A stretch of 64,000 nucleotides of DNA from JAPOUP01 sp965201085 (GCA_965201085.1 CBDAVS010000002.1:1-64000), one strand, 5' to 3'; counted from the stretch's first letter, positions 27,468 through 37,528 are shown. Notes: generated by a model from the sequence alone, not told the origin. Program-made: numbers and translations.

Positions 27468-27917
27468 TTAAACGCAGGCGGTACTCTCGGCCAACGCAAC
27501 CGCTTCCGCAGCGGCGTCGAGCGCCAGGAGAATCGAAGCGTGCCGATTCTTGAAATCGCGCGCGGGTAAAAGCGCCTCCAGACCTTCGAACGGGGGGTCG
27601 GGTACGGGACCGTTCGACTTCAGCATCGTTTTCAGTTGATCTCTGGCCGTCTCGACCTCAACCTTTGATCGGCCAATGATATTCGCCGCGACAACGGATG
27701 CGGCGGCCTGACCAAGCGCACAGGCCTTCACATCCTGGCCATACTCACGGATTCGACCACGCTCGGTGACAAGATCCACCGTGATCGTTGACCCGCAGAG
27801 CGGCGAACGCTTCTTCACCGTCGCCTGAGGAGCCTCCAGCCTTTTGGTGAGGGGAATGTTCGCGGAAAGTTCCAGAATTCGCCCGGAATAGAGATTGATC
27901 AGATCCACTTCGCTCAT
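27468..27917 (-). CDS. IscU/SufU-like iron-sulfur cluster scaffold protein
   Basis: 149 residues from ATG 27917 (MSEVDLINLYSGRILEL); a GGAAAG precedes it, and the upstream in-frame ATG at 27956 is less family-like. The SPLCGSTITVDL motif holds the first conserved Cys and VKACALGQAAASVVA the second. At the position of the third Cys of SufU-type scaffolds the sequence is FKNRHASILLALDA, with Ala. I recall similar replacements in alphaproteobacterial homologues of this group, so it may be a divergent paralogue rather than a decayed gene. It is divergent from hisI across 64 bp. Confidence 0.75.
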   Translation of the reverse strand: MSEVDLINLYSGRILELSANIPLTKRLEAPQATVKKRSPLCGSTITVDLVTERGRIREYGQDVKACALGQAAASVVAANIIGRSKVEVETARDQLKTMLKSNGPVPDPPFEGLEALLPARDFKNRHASILLALDAAAEAVALAESTACV

Positions 27918-27981
27918 CGGTCTTTCCATCCTGATGGAGTCCATACATAGAGCCAAGATAGGCTAATGCAAAGGAAGCTTG

Positions 27982-28341
27982 ATGACATTCGATCCCTCCA
28001 CGCTCACATATGATGTCAACGGGCTCCTTCCCGTGATCGCTCAGGAGGAAAGTACCGGTGCCGTGTTGATGCTTGCATGGATGAACTCCGAAGCCGTGGC
28101 TCGAACCCTAAAGACCGGCAAGGTCACCTACTGGTCGCGGTCGCATCAGTCATTTTGGATCAAGGGAGAGACATCGGGGAATACGCAGGAGCTTGTCGAA
28201 TTGCGGATCGATTGTGACCGGGATTGCCTGCTTGCCATCGTGCGGCAAACCGGCCCTGCCTGCCACACAAACCGAAAGAGCTGTTTCTTCACCGCGATTA
28301 GAGACAAGCGAGAAACCGTGATTATGGATCCCGTGGCGTAA
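27982..28341 (+). CDS. hisI: Phosphoribosyl-AMP cyclohydrolase HisI
   Basis: 119 residues from ATG 27982 with AAGGAAG (27971-27977) just upstream; a TTG one codon earlier is too close to that site. HisI opens the adenine ring of PR-AMP in histidine synthesis. Visible signatures are AVLMLAWMNSEA, VTYWSRSHQSFWIKGETSGNTQ and the metal-binding DCDRDCLLAIVRQTGPACHTNRKSCFF. The gene is complete and not part of a his operon here. Confidence 0.95.
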   Translation: MTFDPSTLTYDVNGLLPVIAQEESTGAVLMLAWMNSEAVARTLKTGKVTYWSRSHQSFWIKGETSGNTQELVELRIDCDRDCLLAIVRQTGPACHTNRKSCFFTAIRDKRETVIMDPVA

Positions 28342-28416
28342 CCGGCGCAAATCGACATGGTTGGTGTCATCTTGCGGATTCCAGTCAAGTCTTTCACCCA
28401 CTCAACCCGGAACCGG

Positions 28417-29346
28417 TCACAGCGAAACCATGCGGCGAATGTCATCCGGTGTCAGTCCATCCGACCGATAACTGGCAAGGGATCTGGAATCGTCACGTTT
28501 CGCGAGCCGCTTGCCCGCATGATCCCGAAGCAACGAATGATGGAAGTAGGTCGGACGGGGTAGGGCGAGTAGATCCTGAAGCAGGCAGTGGATATATGTC
28601 GCTTCGAAAAGATCCTCCCCGCGGACAACCTCCGTGATGTTCTGCTCGGTGTCATCCACGGTGACCGCAAGATGATAGCTCGTTCCGATGTCCCGTCTCG
28701 CGAGAACTATGTCACCGATCCGACTTCGGACTGCATCCTGTTCAATCCGGTGTGTGCCGAGATGCTTCGGGCCGAGTTCAGTGAAGGCGGATAGACCGAT
28801 CACCCCTCCCTCTCTTTTGAAACCCGACCTGTGGGTGCCATCACCTTTATGAGTCAGCGAGAGCGCTGAAGGAAGTCGCTGAGCCAGGTCAAAGGCGGAA
28901 GCGATATTGAGACGAATCGCATCATTCGTGTCTGCCTCGGCCATGGAGCGCCCACGGCAGGTTCCCGGATAGACAGAACCTTCATTTCCGCTATTCCGTT
29001 CGTTTTCCTGTGATGCGGACAGGGAAGCGCGGATATCGCGGCGAGAACAACGGCAGGGATAGCATACGCCCATATCTACCAATCTGCCAAGAGCCTCTCT
29101 GTATGAGGCGAAGCGTTCCGACTGTCGCATGACAGGTTCAGGCCAACGAATACCCAGCCAACGCAAATCCTCGAATATCTGCGTCTCCCACTTAACCCTC
29201 GAACGGGATTGATCGACATTCTCAATCCGAAGCAGAAATGTTCCATTTCTGGCTTTCGCCCGATCCGCCGCAATCATCGCGGAGAAGGCATGTCCAAGAT
29301 GCAGCTGACCAGTCGGACTTGGTGCAAATCTTGTTACATATATCAT
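28417..29346 (-). CDS. gluQ: Glutamyl-Q tRNA(Asp) synthetase
   Basis: 309 residues, a truncated GluRS paralogue without anticodon-binding domain. It attaches glutamate to queuosine at position 34 of tRNA-Asp. The class I HIGH motif is HLGH at 16-19 after RFAPSPTGQL. A zinc site is formed by YPCRCSRRD and the later YPGTCRG. The KMSKS equivalent is KRLAKRDD near the C-terminus. The gene lies about 4 kb from the tRNA-Asp gene of this window. The frame is intact. Confidence 0.93.
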   Translation of the reverse strand: MIYVTRFAPSPTGQLHLGHAFSAMIAADRAKARNGTFLLRIENVDQSRSRVKWETQIFEDLRWLGIRWPEPVMRQSERFASYREALGRLVDMGVCYPCRCSRRDIRASLSASQENERNSGNEGSVYPGTCRGRSMAEADTNDAIRLNIASAFDLAQRLPSALSLTHKGDGTHRSGFKREGGVIGLSAFTELGPKHLGTHRIEQDAVRSRIGDIVLARRDIGTSYHLAVTVDDTEQNITEVVRGEDLFEATYIHCLLQDLLALPRPTYFHHSLLRDHAGKRLAKRDDSRSLASYRSDGLTPDDIRRMVSL

Positions 29347-29741
29347 ACAATACAGATAGTTATACGGCGTAACTTATCTAATGACCTATCGATGATTGAC
29401 CATGATTCGCGACCGATGGTTTCTATCAACTGCCGCGAGTATTGGTCGCCGCTAGAACTGGCGGACCCATGTTCAACGATCACGTCTTCAGCACTCGGCA
29501 TCTGATCGGTCTTCGGGAAAGAGAGTCCTGAACGCTGAAGAGGAGTCCGAAATGAACTTCAGGCCGGCGAGCGCCACATGCCGCTTTGGCCGTCGATCCC
29601 ATGAAGCAGTGGCGCGATGTCCGGCAATGGGATGGGCCTCGGATGCAGGGTGATGATCCATCGCTCGCTCAATTCCTTCAGTCGCTTCACCCGGAAATTC
29701 AAACTCCCATTTTTGACCGGCGCAACTCTTTTGTCCGAGCA
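29347..29741. other. 395-bp stretch between gluQ and gyrA without recognisable gene
   Basis: Open frames on both strands (for example 29586 plus, 29742 minus) lack motifs and good ribosome binding sites. The stretch should contain the gluQ promoter and the gyrA 3' end. No IS end was seen. Confidence 0.5.
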
Positions 29742-32465
29742 TCAGGCATTCTCAACATGATCCTGCTCTTCATCACCGGAGGCTTCTTCCGTGCCATCAT
29801 CGCTCTCGGCGATCCACGCCACGGAAACCACTTCCTCATTCTCCGCCGTGTTGAACACCTTCACCCCGCCCGCGATACGGGAGCTAAACGAAATTCCATG
29901 AATGGGACAGCGTATCGATTGTCCAGCAGATGTTACAAGCATGATCTGGCCATCCTTGACGACGGGGAACGAAGCAACCAGCTTTCCCCCGCGCAGATCC
30001 TTGTCAGTCGCCCTGACTCCCTTACCGCCCCGTCCTCTGACCGGATAGTCATGCGAAGAACTGACCTTTCCTAGCCCCTTGGAGGTTATTGTCAGGATCA
30101 AATCCTCCGCGCGGGCCATTTCCTCATATCGCTCCTGCTTAATATCCGCGCCATCCACTTCCGCTTGATCCTCGTTGTCTTCCGGATCATCTGTTATTCC
30201 CGCGATGGCGCGCCGCATTCTCAGAAACGCATAGCGTTCTTCCGCACTGGCCTCAAAATGTCGGACAACCGCCATCGAAACCACCGAATCCCCTTCATCG
30301 AGACGAATACCTCTGACACCGGTCGAAGCACGGCTCTTGAACTCACGCAGATCGATAGACGGAAATCGTATGGCTCGCCCTCCCGCTGTGACAAGCATTA
30401 CGTCATCTTCGTTGGAGCAGATGCGGGCGTTCACCAAGGAGACGCCATCCGGGAGTTTCATGGCGATCTTTCCGTTCGCAAATACATTCACGAAGTCGCT
30501 TAGCGCATTACGGCGAACGTCGCCCGCAGAGGTTGCAAAGACGATCTGGAGATCCCGCCATTCCTCCTCGGGCCTATCGACCGGCATGATGGCCGCGACG
30601 GAAACGCCTAAGGCAATGGGCAGGATGTTGACGATGGCCTTGCCCTTGGCGGTGCGGCCACCCTGCGGAAGCCGCCAGGTCTTGAGCTTGTAAACCATCC
30701 CGTCGGTCGTGAAAAATAGCAGCGGGGTATGCGTGTTTGAGACGAATAGCGTTGTGACCGTATCCTCGTCCTTGGTTGCCATACCGCTCAGGCCTTTGCC
30801 TCCACGGCGCTGGCTGCGGTATTCAGCCAAAGATGTGCGTTTGATATAGCCACCGGCGGTTACCGTAACGACCATATCCTCGCGCTCGATCAGGTCCTCG
30901 TCTTCCAGATCCCCAGCCCACTCAACGATTTCGGTACGTCGCGGAACGGCGAAACGGTCCTTCACCTCACGAAGCTCACCCGAAATGATCGACATGATCC
31001 GTGCGCGTGACCGCAGAATGTCTAGGTAGTCCTTTATCTTCCCCGCGAGTTCCTCAAGCTCGGTTGTGACTTCCCGAACCCCGATCTGGGTAAGCCGCTG
31101 AAGTCGAAGGTCAAGAATGGCGCGGGCCTGGACCTCAGACAGATTGTAGGTGCCGTCTTCGTTGATAACATGGCTAGGGTCATCGATCAGCCTGATGAAA
31201 TAGGCGATGTCGGCGGCAGGCCAGCGACGTTCCATCAGCTTGGAGCGCGCCTCCGGTGCGTCGGCGCTGGAGCGAATCGTTGCAACGACTTCGTCCACAT
31301 TACTGACGGCGACGGCAAGTCCGCATAGAACATGTGAGCGCTCACGCGCCTTGCGGAGTTCAAACGCCGTCCGCCGCGCGACGACCTCTTCTCGGAAACC
31401 TATGAAATAGGTCAGAAAATCGCGCAGCGACAGCTGTTCTGGCCGTCCGCCGATCAATGCCAGCATGTTGCAGCCGAAACTCGTCTGCATTTTGGTTAGT
31501 CGGTAAAGCTGGTTCAGGACGACATCCGGGGTGGCGTCGCGTTTCAATTCGATGACGACCCGCACCCCGATCCGATCGGACTCGTCCTGAACATGGGCTA
31601 TACCTTCCAGTTTCTTCTCTTTGGCGAGTTCGGCGATCTGCTCGACAAGACGGGCTTTGTTCACCTGATAGGGAATCTCGTCAACAACGATCGCAGAACG
31701 ATCCTTGCGTATGTTCTCGACCCGCGATTTAGCCCGGACTATCACGATGCCACGCCCCTCGAAATAAGCCTTGCGGGTACCGGAACGCCCAAGGATTGTC
31801 CCACCCGTCGGAAAGTCCGGACCCGGTAGGTAGTCCATAAGCTGAATTGAGTCGAGATCGGAGTTTTCGATCAGGGCCAGTGTCGCGTCGATCACTTCAC
31901 CCAGATTGTGGGGAGGGATATTGGTCGCCATGCCAACCGCGATACCGCTCGACCCGTTGACCAGCATATTCGGAAAACGTGCAGGCAGGACCGTCGGCTC
32001 GCGATCCTTGCCGTCGTAGTTGTCCTGGAAATCGACCGTTTCCCTGTCGATATCAGCCAGCAGAAACTCTGCCGGACTGTCCATGCGCACTTCGGTATAC
32101 CGCATCGCTGCGGAATTATCGCCGTCCATCGAACCAAAGTTGCCCTGACCGTCGAGTAGGGGAAGCGACATCGAGAAGTCCTGCGCCATCCTTACCAACG
32201 CGTCATAGATCGCCTGATCTCCGTGAGGATGATACTTACCCATTACATCTCCGACAGGCCTCGCGGACTTCCTGTAGGGTTTGTCATGGGTGTTGCTGGT
32301 TTCGTTCATCGCGAAGAGAATCCGGCGGTGGACGGGTTTGAGCCCATCTCTCAGATCCGGGATCGCCCGACTGACGATCACGCTCATCGCGTAATCGAGA
32401 TAGCTGGATCTCATCTCATCCGTGATTGAGATCACCGGTCCATCATAGGAACGAGGCTCTGTCAT
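29742..32465 (-). CDS. gyrA: DNA gyrase subunit A
   Basis: 907 residues, the DNA-breaking subunit of gyrase. The winged-helix tower carries the catalytic Tyr123 in AAMRYTEVRM. The quinolone-resistance region reads KYHPHGDQAIYDALVRM, with Gln84 where E. coli has Ser83, while the acidic Asp88 (E. coli Asp87) is kept. The GyrA box QRRGGKG is present in the C-terminal DNA-wrapping domain (SQRRGGKGLSGM), followed by beta-pinwheel repeats. There is an acidic tail. The frame is intact with no odd composition. Confidence 0.97.
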   Translation of the reverse strand: MTEPRSYDGPVISITDEMRSSYLDYAMSVIVSRAIPDLRDGLKPVHRRILFAMNETSNTHDKPYRKSARPVGDVMGKYHPHGDQAIYDALVRMAQDFSMSLPLLDGQGNFGSMDGDNSAAMRYTEVRMDSPAEFLLADIDRETVDFQDNYDGKDREPTVLPARFPNMLVNGSSGIAVGMATNIPPHNLGEVIDATLALIENSDLDSIQLMDYLPGPDFPTGGTILGRSGTRKAYFEGRGIVIVRAKSRVENIRKDRSAIVVDEIPYQVNKARLVEQIAELAKEKKLEGIAHVQDESDRIGVRVVIELKRDATPDVVLNQLYRLTKMQTSFGCNMLALIGGRPEQLSLRDFLTYFIGFREEVVARRTAFELRKARERSHVLCGLAVAVSNVDEVVATIRSSADAPEARSKLMERRWPAADIAYFIRLIDDPSHVINEDGTYNLSEVQARAILDLRLQRLTQIGVREVTTELEELAGKIKDYLDILRSRARIMSIISGELREVKDRFAVPRRTEIVEWAGDLEDEDLIEREDMVVTVTAGGYIKRTSLAEYRSQRRGGKGLSGMATKDEDTVTTLFVSNTHTPLLFFTTDGMVYKLKTWRLPQGGRTAKGKAIVNILPIALGVSVAAIMPVDRPEEEWRDLQIVFATSAGDVRRNALSDFVNVFANGKIAMKLPDGVSLVNARICSNEDDVMLVTAGGRAIRFPSIDLREFKSRASTGVRGIRLDEGDSVVSMAVVRHFEASAEERYAFLRMRRAIAGITDDPEDNEDQAEVDGADIKQERYEEMARAEDLILTITSKGLGKVSSSHDYPVRGRGGKGVRATDKDLRGGKLVASFPVVKDGQIMLVTSAGQSIRCPIHGISFSSRIAGGVKVFNTAENEEVVSVAWIAESDDGTEEASGDEEQDHVENA

Positions 32466-32654
32466 TATTTTTTCTTTTTTTCAGATAGTTCCGTTGAATC
32501 GTTCACAAATTCACCCGCTCACTTGTGATCCCTTATATGGTTACATAAGAAAATATCGCACACGCATGTTGGGCGCAATGCGGATCGACCGATTCAGAAC
32601 GATAGATCGCAGATGCACTTAGCATATTGTCTTTGCGTGTTTCGCTGCGTCTCA

Positions 32655-32822
32655 ATGGCAAAGCTATCAGGCCTGTGGGCAACATATAGGGGCAGCGGCG
32701 GTTTCTTACTCGACGTAAACCCGCTCCTCTCGAAGCTCCCGAACGGTGGCGATAGCGATTGGGATGGTATTTTCACGTCGGTCCAGTGGGTTCAGGTGGT
32801 GCGGTTCCGGGATCCGAAATAG
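32655..32822 (+). pseudogene. Possible CcdB-like toxin remnant
   Basis: A short frame reading MAKLSGLWATYRGSGGFLLDV and then PLLSKL resembles the CcdB N-terminus (MAKFDVY.NPGG.GYLLDVQADLLS.L). It lacks everything after that point, and no antitoxin is next to it. The similarity is short and from memory, so this is a weak call. The rest of 32466-32960 shows the gyrA upstream region and nothing else I can name. Confidence 0.25.
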
Positions 32823-32960
32823 GATCAGTATTCATAAGGTTACGGTTGAGCCACGACGATTCAATCTTCCAAACTACGGACTAAATTTGACCTGAATGAC
32901 TTGACTTGATTTAACCTGAAGTTTCCGAAGCCATATTTCATCCAATCTTATGATTTCTCT

Positions 32961-33062
32961 ATGTACCGCCAGAAAACCCCAAGTCACGGGTTTTTCGCGG
33001 TAAATGGCGGAATCCGCCCTGCGGGAATTCACCGGATATGGCAGTCAGGGGGCGATTTCACC
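32961..33062 (+). mobile_element. Solo left end of an ISNCY element
   Basis: About 100 bp match the left terminal region of the ISNCY copies (RTRYCCGCCAGAAAACC, then TTTTTCGCGGTAAATG and ACCGGATATGGCAGTCAGG). The match stops at 33062, and no right end follows. It marks a further, nearly erased insertion just upstream of the tRNA gene. Confidence 0.75.
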
Positions 33063-33184
33063 CACCACAGGATCCCGCGCGAACGATCCAATTGTGGATT
33101 TTCACCATGATCCGCATTTGTCTGGAAATTTGGCTGCCATACCGCTTGACGACTTTGGAGGCTCGGCGTATTCAGGCCTTTGAT

Positions 33185-33262
33185 GCGGTTGTAGCTCAGT
33201 TTGGTTAGAGTACCGGCCTGTCACGCCGGGGGTCGCGGGTTCGAGTCCCGTCAACCGCGCCA
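33185..33262 (+). tRNA. tRNA-Asp (anticodon GTC)
   Basis: A full cloverleaf. The acceptor stem is GCGGTTG/CAACCGC, followed by a discriminator G and an encoded CCA. The D-stem is GCTC/GAGT and the anticodon arm CCGGC-CTGTCAC-GCCGG with GTC. The T-arm is GCGGG-TTCGAGT-CCCGT. It is a substrate of the GluQ encoded in the same window. The 265 bp after it hold no gene I recognise. Confidence 0.95.
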
Positions 33263-33527
33263 TAATTGATGGCTAATATCTTTCGGGCGACAAAGGGGCT
33301 GGCTTTAATGGATATTCTCACCGTATCCTTCAGCGGTGCCTTAATGGACTGGAATCTTCCATCGAATCGCTGACTTTCGTCCGACATGATCGCGGCTGCT
33401 GTTCTTTGAGGCATTTCTGTTGCGGGCGATCATATGAATGATGGTTCCGCTTTGGTTCCGAAGTGCGGCACCATGCCGTTTCGAAGATTTGCCAACGGGT
33501 GAGACCGACCGGCATGTCTGCTTACCT

Positions 33528-35264
33528 AGTGTCTGCCAGAAAACCCCGTGTTTTTCCGGGGATCGGGCCGAATCCGGCGGATTCCGGCTTCACGGAACTC
33601 TGGCCGGGCCCGTCGGTGCGCCGCCCGGGGCTTCGACGGGGCGGCCGGTGGCGGGAACATATGGTGAACATCCGGGCCTCCGCCGGCCCGCGGGCACGCC
33701 GGTCCGGGCCCCGCAGCGGCGGGGCCTTCCATGGGCCGGTTCACCGGCAGACGCCCCGGTCAGGCGGCGGCGGGAAGCATGGGGCGCTCCCTCGCCGGTG
33801 GCATCAGGCCGGGGCGGTGGACGTCCGCGCCGGCACCGCCAGCGCCACGGCGCCGGCGAAACCCTCCTTTCCGTGGCTCCGCACCCGGTCGGGGCCACGG
33901 TGCTCCAGGCTGTTGATCGCCGACCCGCCGGCGGCGTGGGCGCGCCGCGCCCCGCGGAACGCCTCCCCGCTTTCCCGGACGCGGTCCGCCTTCGACAGCC
34001 TGCCTTTCCGCGGCATGGCGTCGGCTCCAGCATCCCGTCAGGCCCCAGCCGGTCCGGGGGGCTGTGCGGACCGCCGTCGAAGCTCACCACCGACAGGTCG
34101 GGGAACCGGGCCCGCGCCTCCCCGCCCATGGGGACCGCCACGTCAACGTCGCTCCCCTCCCACATCACCGAATGGTGCGGGAGGAATCCGTGACGGTCCT
34201 CAGGGAGGCGGACCGGAACGCCGGGCTCCACCGGGACCCCGGCCTTTCCCTTCGATATCCAGCGGGTGTGCGGCCAGGATATCGGGTGCACCTTCCCGCG
34301 GTGCGGGATCGTCCCGCCCTTCAGGATCCACCGTCCGGTCAGGTCCGCCCGGTGCCTGACATGGCCGATGAAGCCCCGGATACTGTCCGATGAGCCCGGG
34401 ATGCCCAACATACCGTCGATCTCCGCGCAGCTGGCCTCCGCCCTGTCCGCCAGCTTCAGGGCGAGCCGGAGCGGCGCCTCCACGTCCCCCGGGCGCGGGT
34501 TGGCGAGCCGTGACGTGGCGACACCGGGATAGAGCCTGCGGAGCTTTCCGCAAAGGTATTCCTTCTGCCGCCAGCCGCGCGGCCCAGGCCCCCCCCGCAG
34601 GCCCGGGACACGTCCCGGACCATGCACCGCGCCGCGTCCATCGGCAGGCTGCGGTCGGTCGGATGGTGGACGTCGGTCCCGGCCACGAAGGAATGACGGC
34701 GGCCGCGCGACGCGGCGCCAGGCTTTTCCGCCGCCACCCTGTGGCCCCTCTCCACGACCATCCTTCCGACCTCGGCGAGGAGTTCCGGCGAGGGGAGCGA
34801 CACGCTGTCAACCAGACGCCGGTATCCGTATCCGTCCACGTCCCATGATCCGTGGCCCGGCCTTCGGCCTTCGCCGGATCGGGATGTGTTGGTTCGCCGG
34901 TTCCCGAAGCCGGTCGAAACCGCACCCGGGACCCCGCTTCACGACCCCCGGCACCAGGATGGTCAACGGTTCCATCCCCGGCCCGCCGACCCGGCGGCTC
35001 CTTCCGGGCAGCACCAGCCGATCCGGAAGCCCGGACAGCCGCTTTCGGGTCCCTTCGTCGCTGCAGGGGTCCTGGAGGCCGATCAGGATCGCCGGGATGT
35101 CGTCCCTCGATCTGACGGTCGGCCTGATCCTCCTGATGTCGGGGGCGTCAAGCCTCCGCTGGGTGTCGTGGACCCTGCGCATGGGGGTCTCCTGAAGGGG
35201 AGGATTGGCGGATTCCGTCATTTACCTCAAAAAACCGCAGCTTGGCAGTTTTCTGGCGGACACT
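33528..35264 (-). mobile_element. ISNCY-family insertion sequence, copy C, 4-bp target duplication ACCT
   Basis: Inverted repeats are at 33528 and 35264, flanked by ACCT on both sides (33524-33527, 35265-35268), so this copy arrived by transposition. The transposase start is at about 35182 on the minus strand. The first ORF ends at IRIPASG near 34808 because of an exact 7-nt tandem duplication (AAGGCCG twice, near 34857-34872). The second block DGYGYRRLVDSVS...TDVHHPTD continues in another frame, and GRLSKADR...LEHRGPDRV is in a third. Confidence 0.87.
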
Positions 35265-35454
35265 ACCTAGGCGTCAGGCGTGATGGGTAAGGGCGTTCAT
35301 CTATGCTAGGCAGAACACCGTCGAGCGGGCTAGGCCACAAACAGCCCGCTATAGGCATTGATCGCAGGGCCGGGGAGAACACCGGTCTCTTGGCTCAGTA
35401 CCTTTCACATCTGCCCGATATGACATATAACGCAATTTAGCAGGAGAGTCCGAG

Positions 35455-35513
35455 ATGGATATCTATACATCGGCGAGGCCGCAATCGTCTGCCGAACGAA
35501 GGGAATTGCCTAA
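35455..35513 (+). pseudogene. Short ORF interrupted by IS1031 copy 4
   Basis: ATG 35455 follows AGGAGA and encodes MDIYTSARPQSSAERRELP before the IS. If the two tandem IS copies and one TNA duplication are removed, the ORF would end ...PKA with a TGA that overlaps the ATG of the nucleotidyltransferase gene (ATGA). An in-frame stop lies just upstream, so this would be a 21-residue leader-like ORF translationally coupled to that gene. The preceding 190 bp (35265-35454) hold nothing recognised. Confidence 0.35.
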
Positions 35514-36519
35514 GAGTTTGAATCATAAGTCACTGATATGATCAAACCATTGTCTTTCATGGAGTTGACGCCCTCGCCACCCGCCTGAGCAGGAACCGGC
35601 AGGCGGCCAGCGTTCGTTCGTGCCTCACTCACGCTCGGACCGGTGGCGCGTGATGCCTCACCCCGGATGCCGGCGGGTTCTCGCAGAGGCGCTCATAGTC
35701 CTTCGACAGGCGGCGGCACCGGCCCATCCAGGCGAAGGTCCGCTCCACCACCCACCGGCGGCAGGGAACCGTGAACCCCTTGACATCCTTCGGTTTTTCG
35801 ACGATCCTGATCACGTCCGGCAACCCCATCCCCCCAGGCCGCTCCCGCAGCTTCGGACCCGGGTGGCCACCGTCGGCGAACAGCCTGCACACCGTGGGCA
35901 CCGTCTCCAGCAGCTCCGCGATCAGGTCCGGTGCGCCGTCCCGGTCCTGGATGTCGGCGGTGTGAACCGTCATGACGATCGGCGTGCCGTCGGCTTCCAC
36001 GATCAGGTGCCTTTTCCTCCCCTTCACCTTCCTGCCGGCGTGGTGGCCGCGGGGCCCGCCGCTCTCCGCGGTCCTCACCGGCCGGCTGTCGACCGGGGCG
36101 GCGGTCGGCTCCGCGGAGCGCCCCGGACACCGCCGCGCGAGGTCCCGGAGACGATGCACGATACGCTCCGGGAGCCCGCTCCGCCGCCATGCGTAAAAAT
36201 GGTTCCGGTCGGTGGAAAACGGTGGGTATCCAGAGGGTAACGCGCGCCACTGGCATCCTGTGGACAGGATATACCGGCCCGCGTCGAACACCGACCGAAG
36301 GTCGACCCCGCGCGGCCGTCCCATCCTTCCCCGCTTCGGCGGCATCGGCTCGATGATGGTCCATTCGGCGTCGGTCAGATCGTTTTGACTGTGGTCGTCC
36401 GGGCGCTTATGGATCTGTTGGGTGGTCCTGTTCCAGGGCATGGCTCTCTCCGTATTTGGTTGTGTTCACCAACCGGAATGCCACATCCTGCGGGACCACT
36501 CAACTTATGGAACAAACTC
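35514..36519 (-). mobile_element. IS1031-group insertion sequence, copy 4 (tandem with copy 5)
   Basis: A 1,006-bp element with TAA on the left (35511-35513) and TTA on the right (36520-36522). It is separated from copy 5 by only that TTA and lies in the same orientation. It carries the same 56-for-8-bp replacement as copies 3 and 5. Confidence 0.85.
35629..36441 (-). CDS. IS5-family transposase, C-terminally altered variant
   Basis: 270 residues. Asp118 (PVDSRPV), Asp190 (FADGGHPG) and Glu233 (VVERTFAWMGRC) are kept, but family residues around them have changed (SQS to SRP, GYAG to GHPG). The tail ends PPASGVRHHAPPVRA. The frame is open throughout; activity is doubtful. Confidence 0.75.
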   Translation of the reverse strand: MPWNRTTQQIHKRPDDHSQNDLTDAEWTIIEPMPPKRGRMGRPRGVDLRSVFDAGRYILSTGCQWRALPSGYPPFSTDRNHFYAWRRSGLPERIVHRLRDLARRCPGRSAEPTAAPVDSRPVRTAESGGPRGHHAGRKVKGRKRHLIVEADGTPIVMTVHTADIQDRDGAPDLIAELLETVPTVCRLFADGGHPGPKLRERPGGMGLPDVIRIVEKPKDVKGFTVPCRRWVVERTFAWMGRCRRLSKDYERLCENPPASGVRHHAPPVRA

Positions 36520-36522
36520 TTA

Positions 36523-37528
36523 GCGTTTGAATCATAAGTCACTGATATGATCAAACCATTGTTTTTCATGGAGTTGACGCCCTCGCCACCCGCCTGAGCG
36601 GGAACCGGCAGGCGGCCAGCGTTCGTTCGTGCCTCACTCACGCCCGGACCGGTGGCGCGTGATGCCTCACCCCGGATGCCAGCGAGTTCTCGCTGAGCCT
36701 TTCGTAATCTTTCGACAGGCGGCGGCACCGGCCCATCCAGGCGAAGGTCCGCTCCACGACCCACCGGCGGCAGGGAACAGTGAACCCTTTGACATCCTTC
36801 GGTTTTTCGACGATCCTGATCACGTCCGGCAACCCCATCCCCCCAGGCCGCTCCCGCAGCTTCGGACCCGGGTGGCCACCGTCGGCGAACAGCCTACACA
36901 CCGTGGGCACCGTCTCCAGCAGCTTCGCGATCAGGTCCGGTGCGCCGTCCCGGTCCTGGATGTCGGCGGTGTGAACCGTCATGACGACCGGTGTGCCGCC
37001 GGCGTCCACGATCAGGTGGCTTTTCCTCCCCTTCACCTTCCTGCCGGCGTGGTGGCCGCGGGGCCCGCCGCTCCCCGTGGTCTTCACCGACTGGCTGTCG
37101 ATCGAGGCGGCGGTCGGCTCCGCGGAGCGCCCCGAACACCGCCGCGCGAGGTCCCGGAGACGATGCACGAGACGCTCCAGGAGCCCGCTCCGCCGCCATG
37201 CGTAAAAATGGTTCCGGCCGGTGGAAAACGGTGGATATCCAGAGGGTAACGCGCGCCACCGGCATCCCGTGGACAGGATATACCGGCCCGCGCCGGACAC
37301 CGACCGAAGGTCGACCCCGCGCGGCCGTCCCATCCTTCCCTGCTTCGGCAGCATCGGCTCAATGATGGTCCATTCGGCGTCGGTCAGATCGTTTTGACTG
37401 TGGTCGTCCGGGCGCTTATGGATCTGTTGGGTGGTCCTGTTCCAGGGCATGGCTCTCTCCGTATTTGGTTGCGTTCACCAACCGGAATGCCACATCCTGC
37501 GGGACCACTCAGCTTATGGAACAAACTC
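36523..37528 (-). mobile_element. IS1031-group insertion sequence, copy 5 (tandem with copy 4)
   Basis: A 1,006-bp element flanked by TTA on both sides (36520-36522 and 37529-37531). Its left end starts GCGTTTG instead of GAGTTTG. It sits 6 bp before the start codon of the nucleotidyltransferase gene. Confidence 0.85.
36638..37450 (-). CDS. IS5-family transposase, C-terminally altered variant
   Basis: 270 residues with Asp118 (SIDSQSV), Asp190 (FADGGHPG) and Glu233 present and the same SGVRHHAPPVRA ending as copies 3 and 4. It shares GGHPG with copy 4, which suggests that one of the two tandem copies derives from the other or that they have been homogenised. Confidence 0.75.
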   Translation of the reverse strand: MPWNRTTQQIHKRPDDHSQNDLTDAEWTIIEPMLPKQGRMGRPRGVDLRSVSGAGRYILSTGCRWRALPSGYPPFSTGRNHFYAWRRSGLLERLVHRLRDLARRCSGRSAEPTAASIDSQSVKTTGSGGPRGHHAGRKVKGRKSHLIVDAGGTPVVMTVHTADIQDRDGAPDLIAKLLETVPTVCRLFADGGHPGPKLRERPGGMGLPDVIRIVEKPKDVKGFTVPCRRWVVERTFAWMGRCRRLSKDYERLSENSLASGVRHHAPPVRA

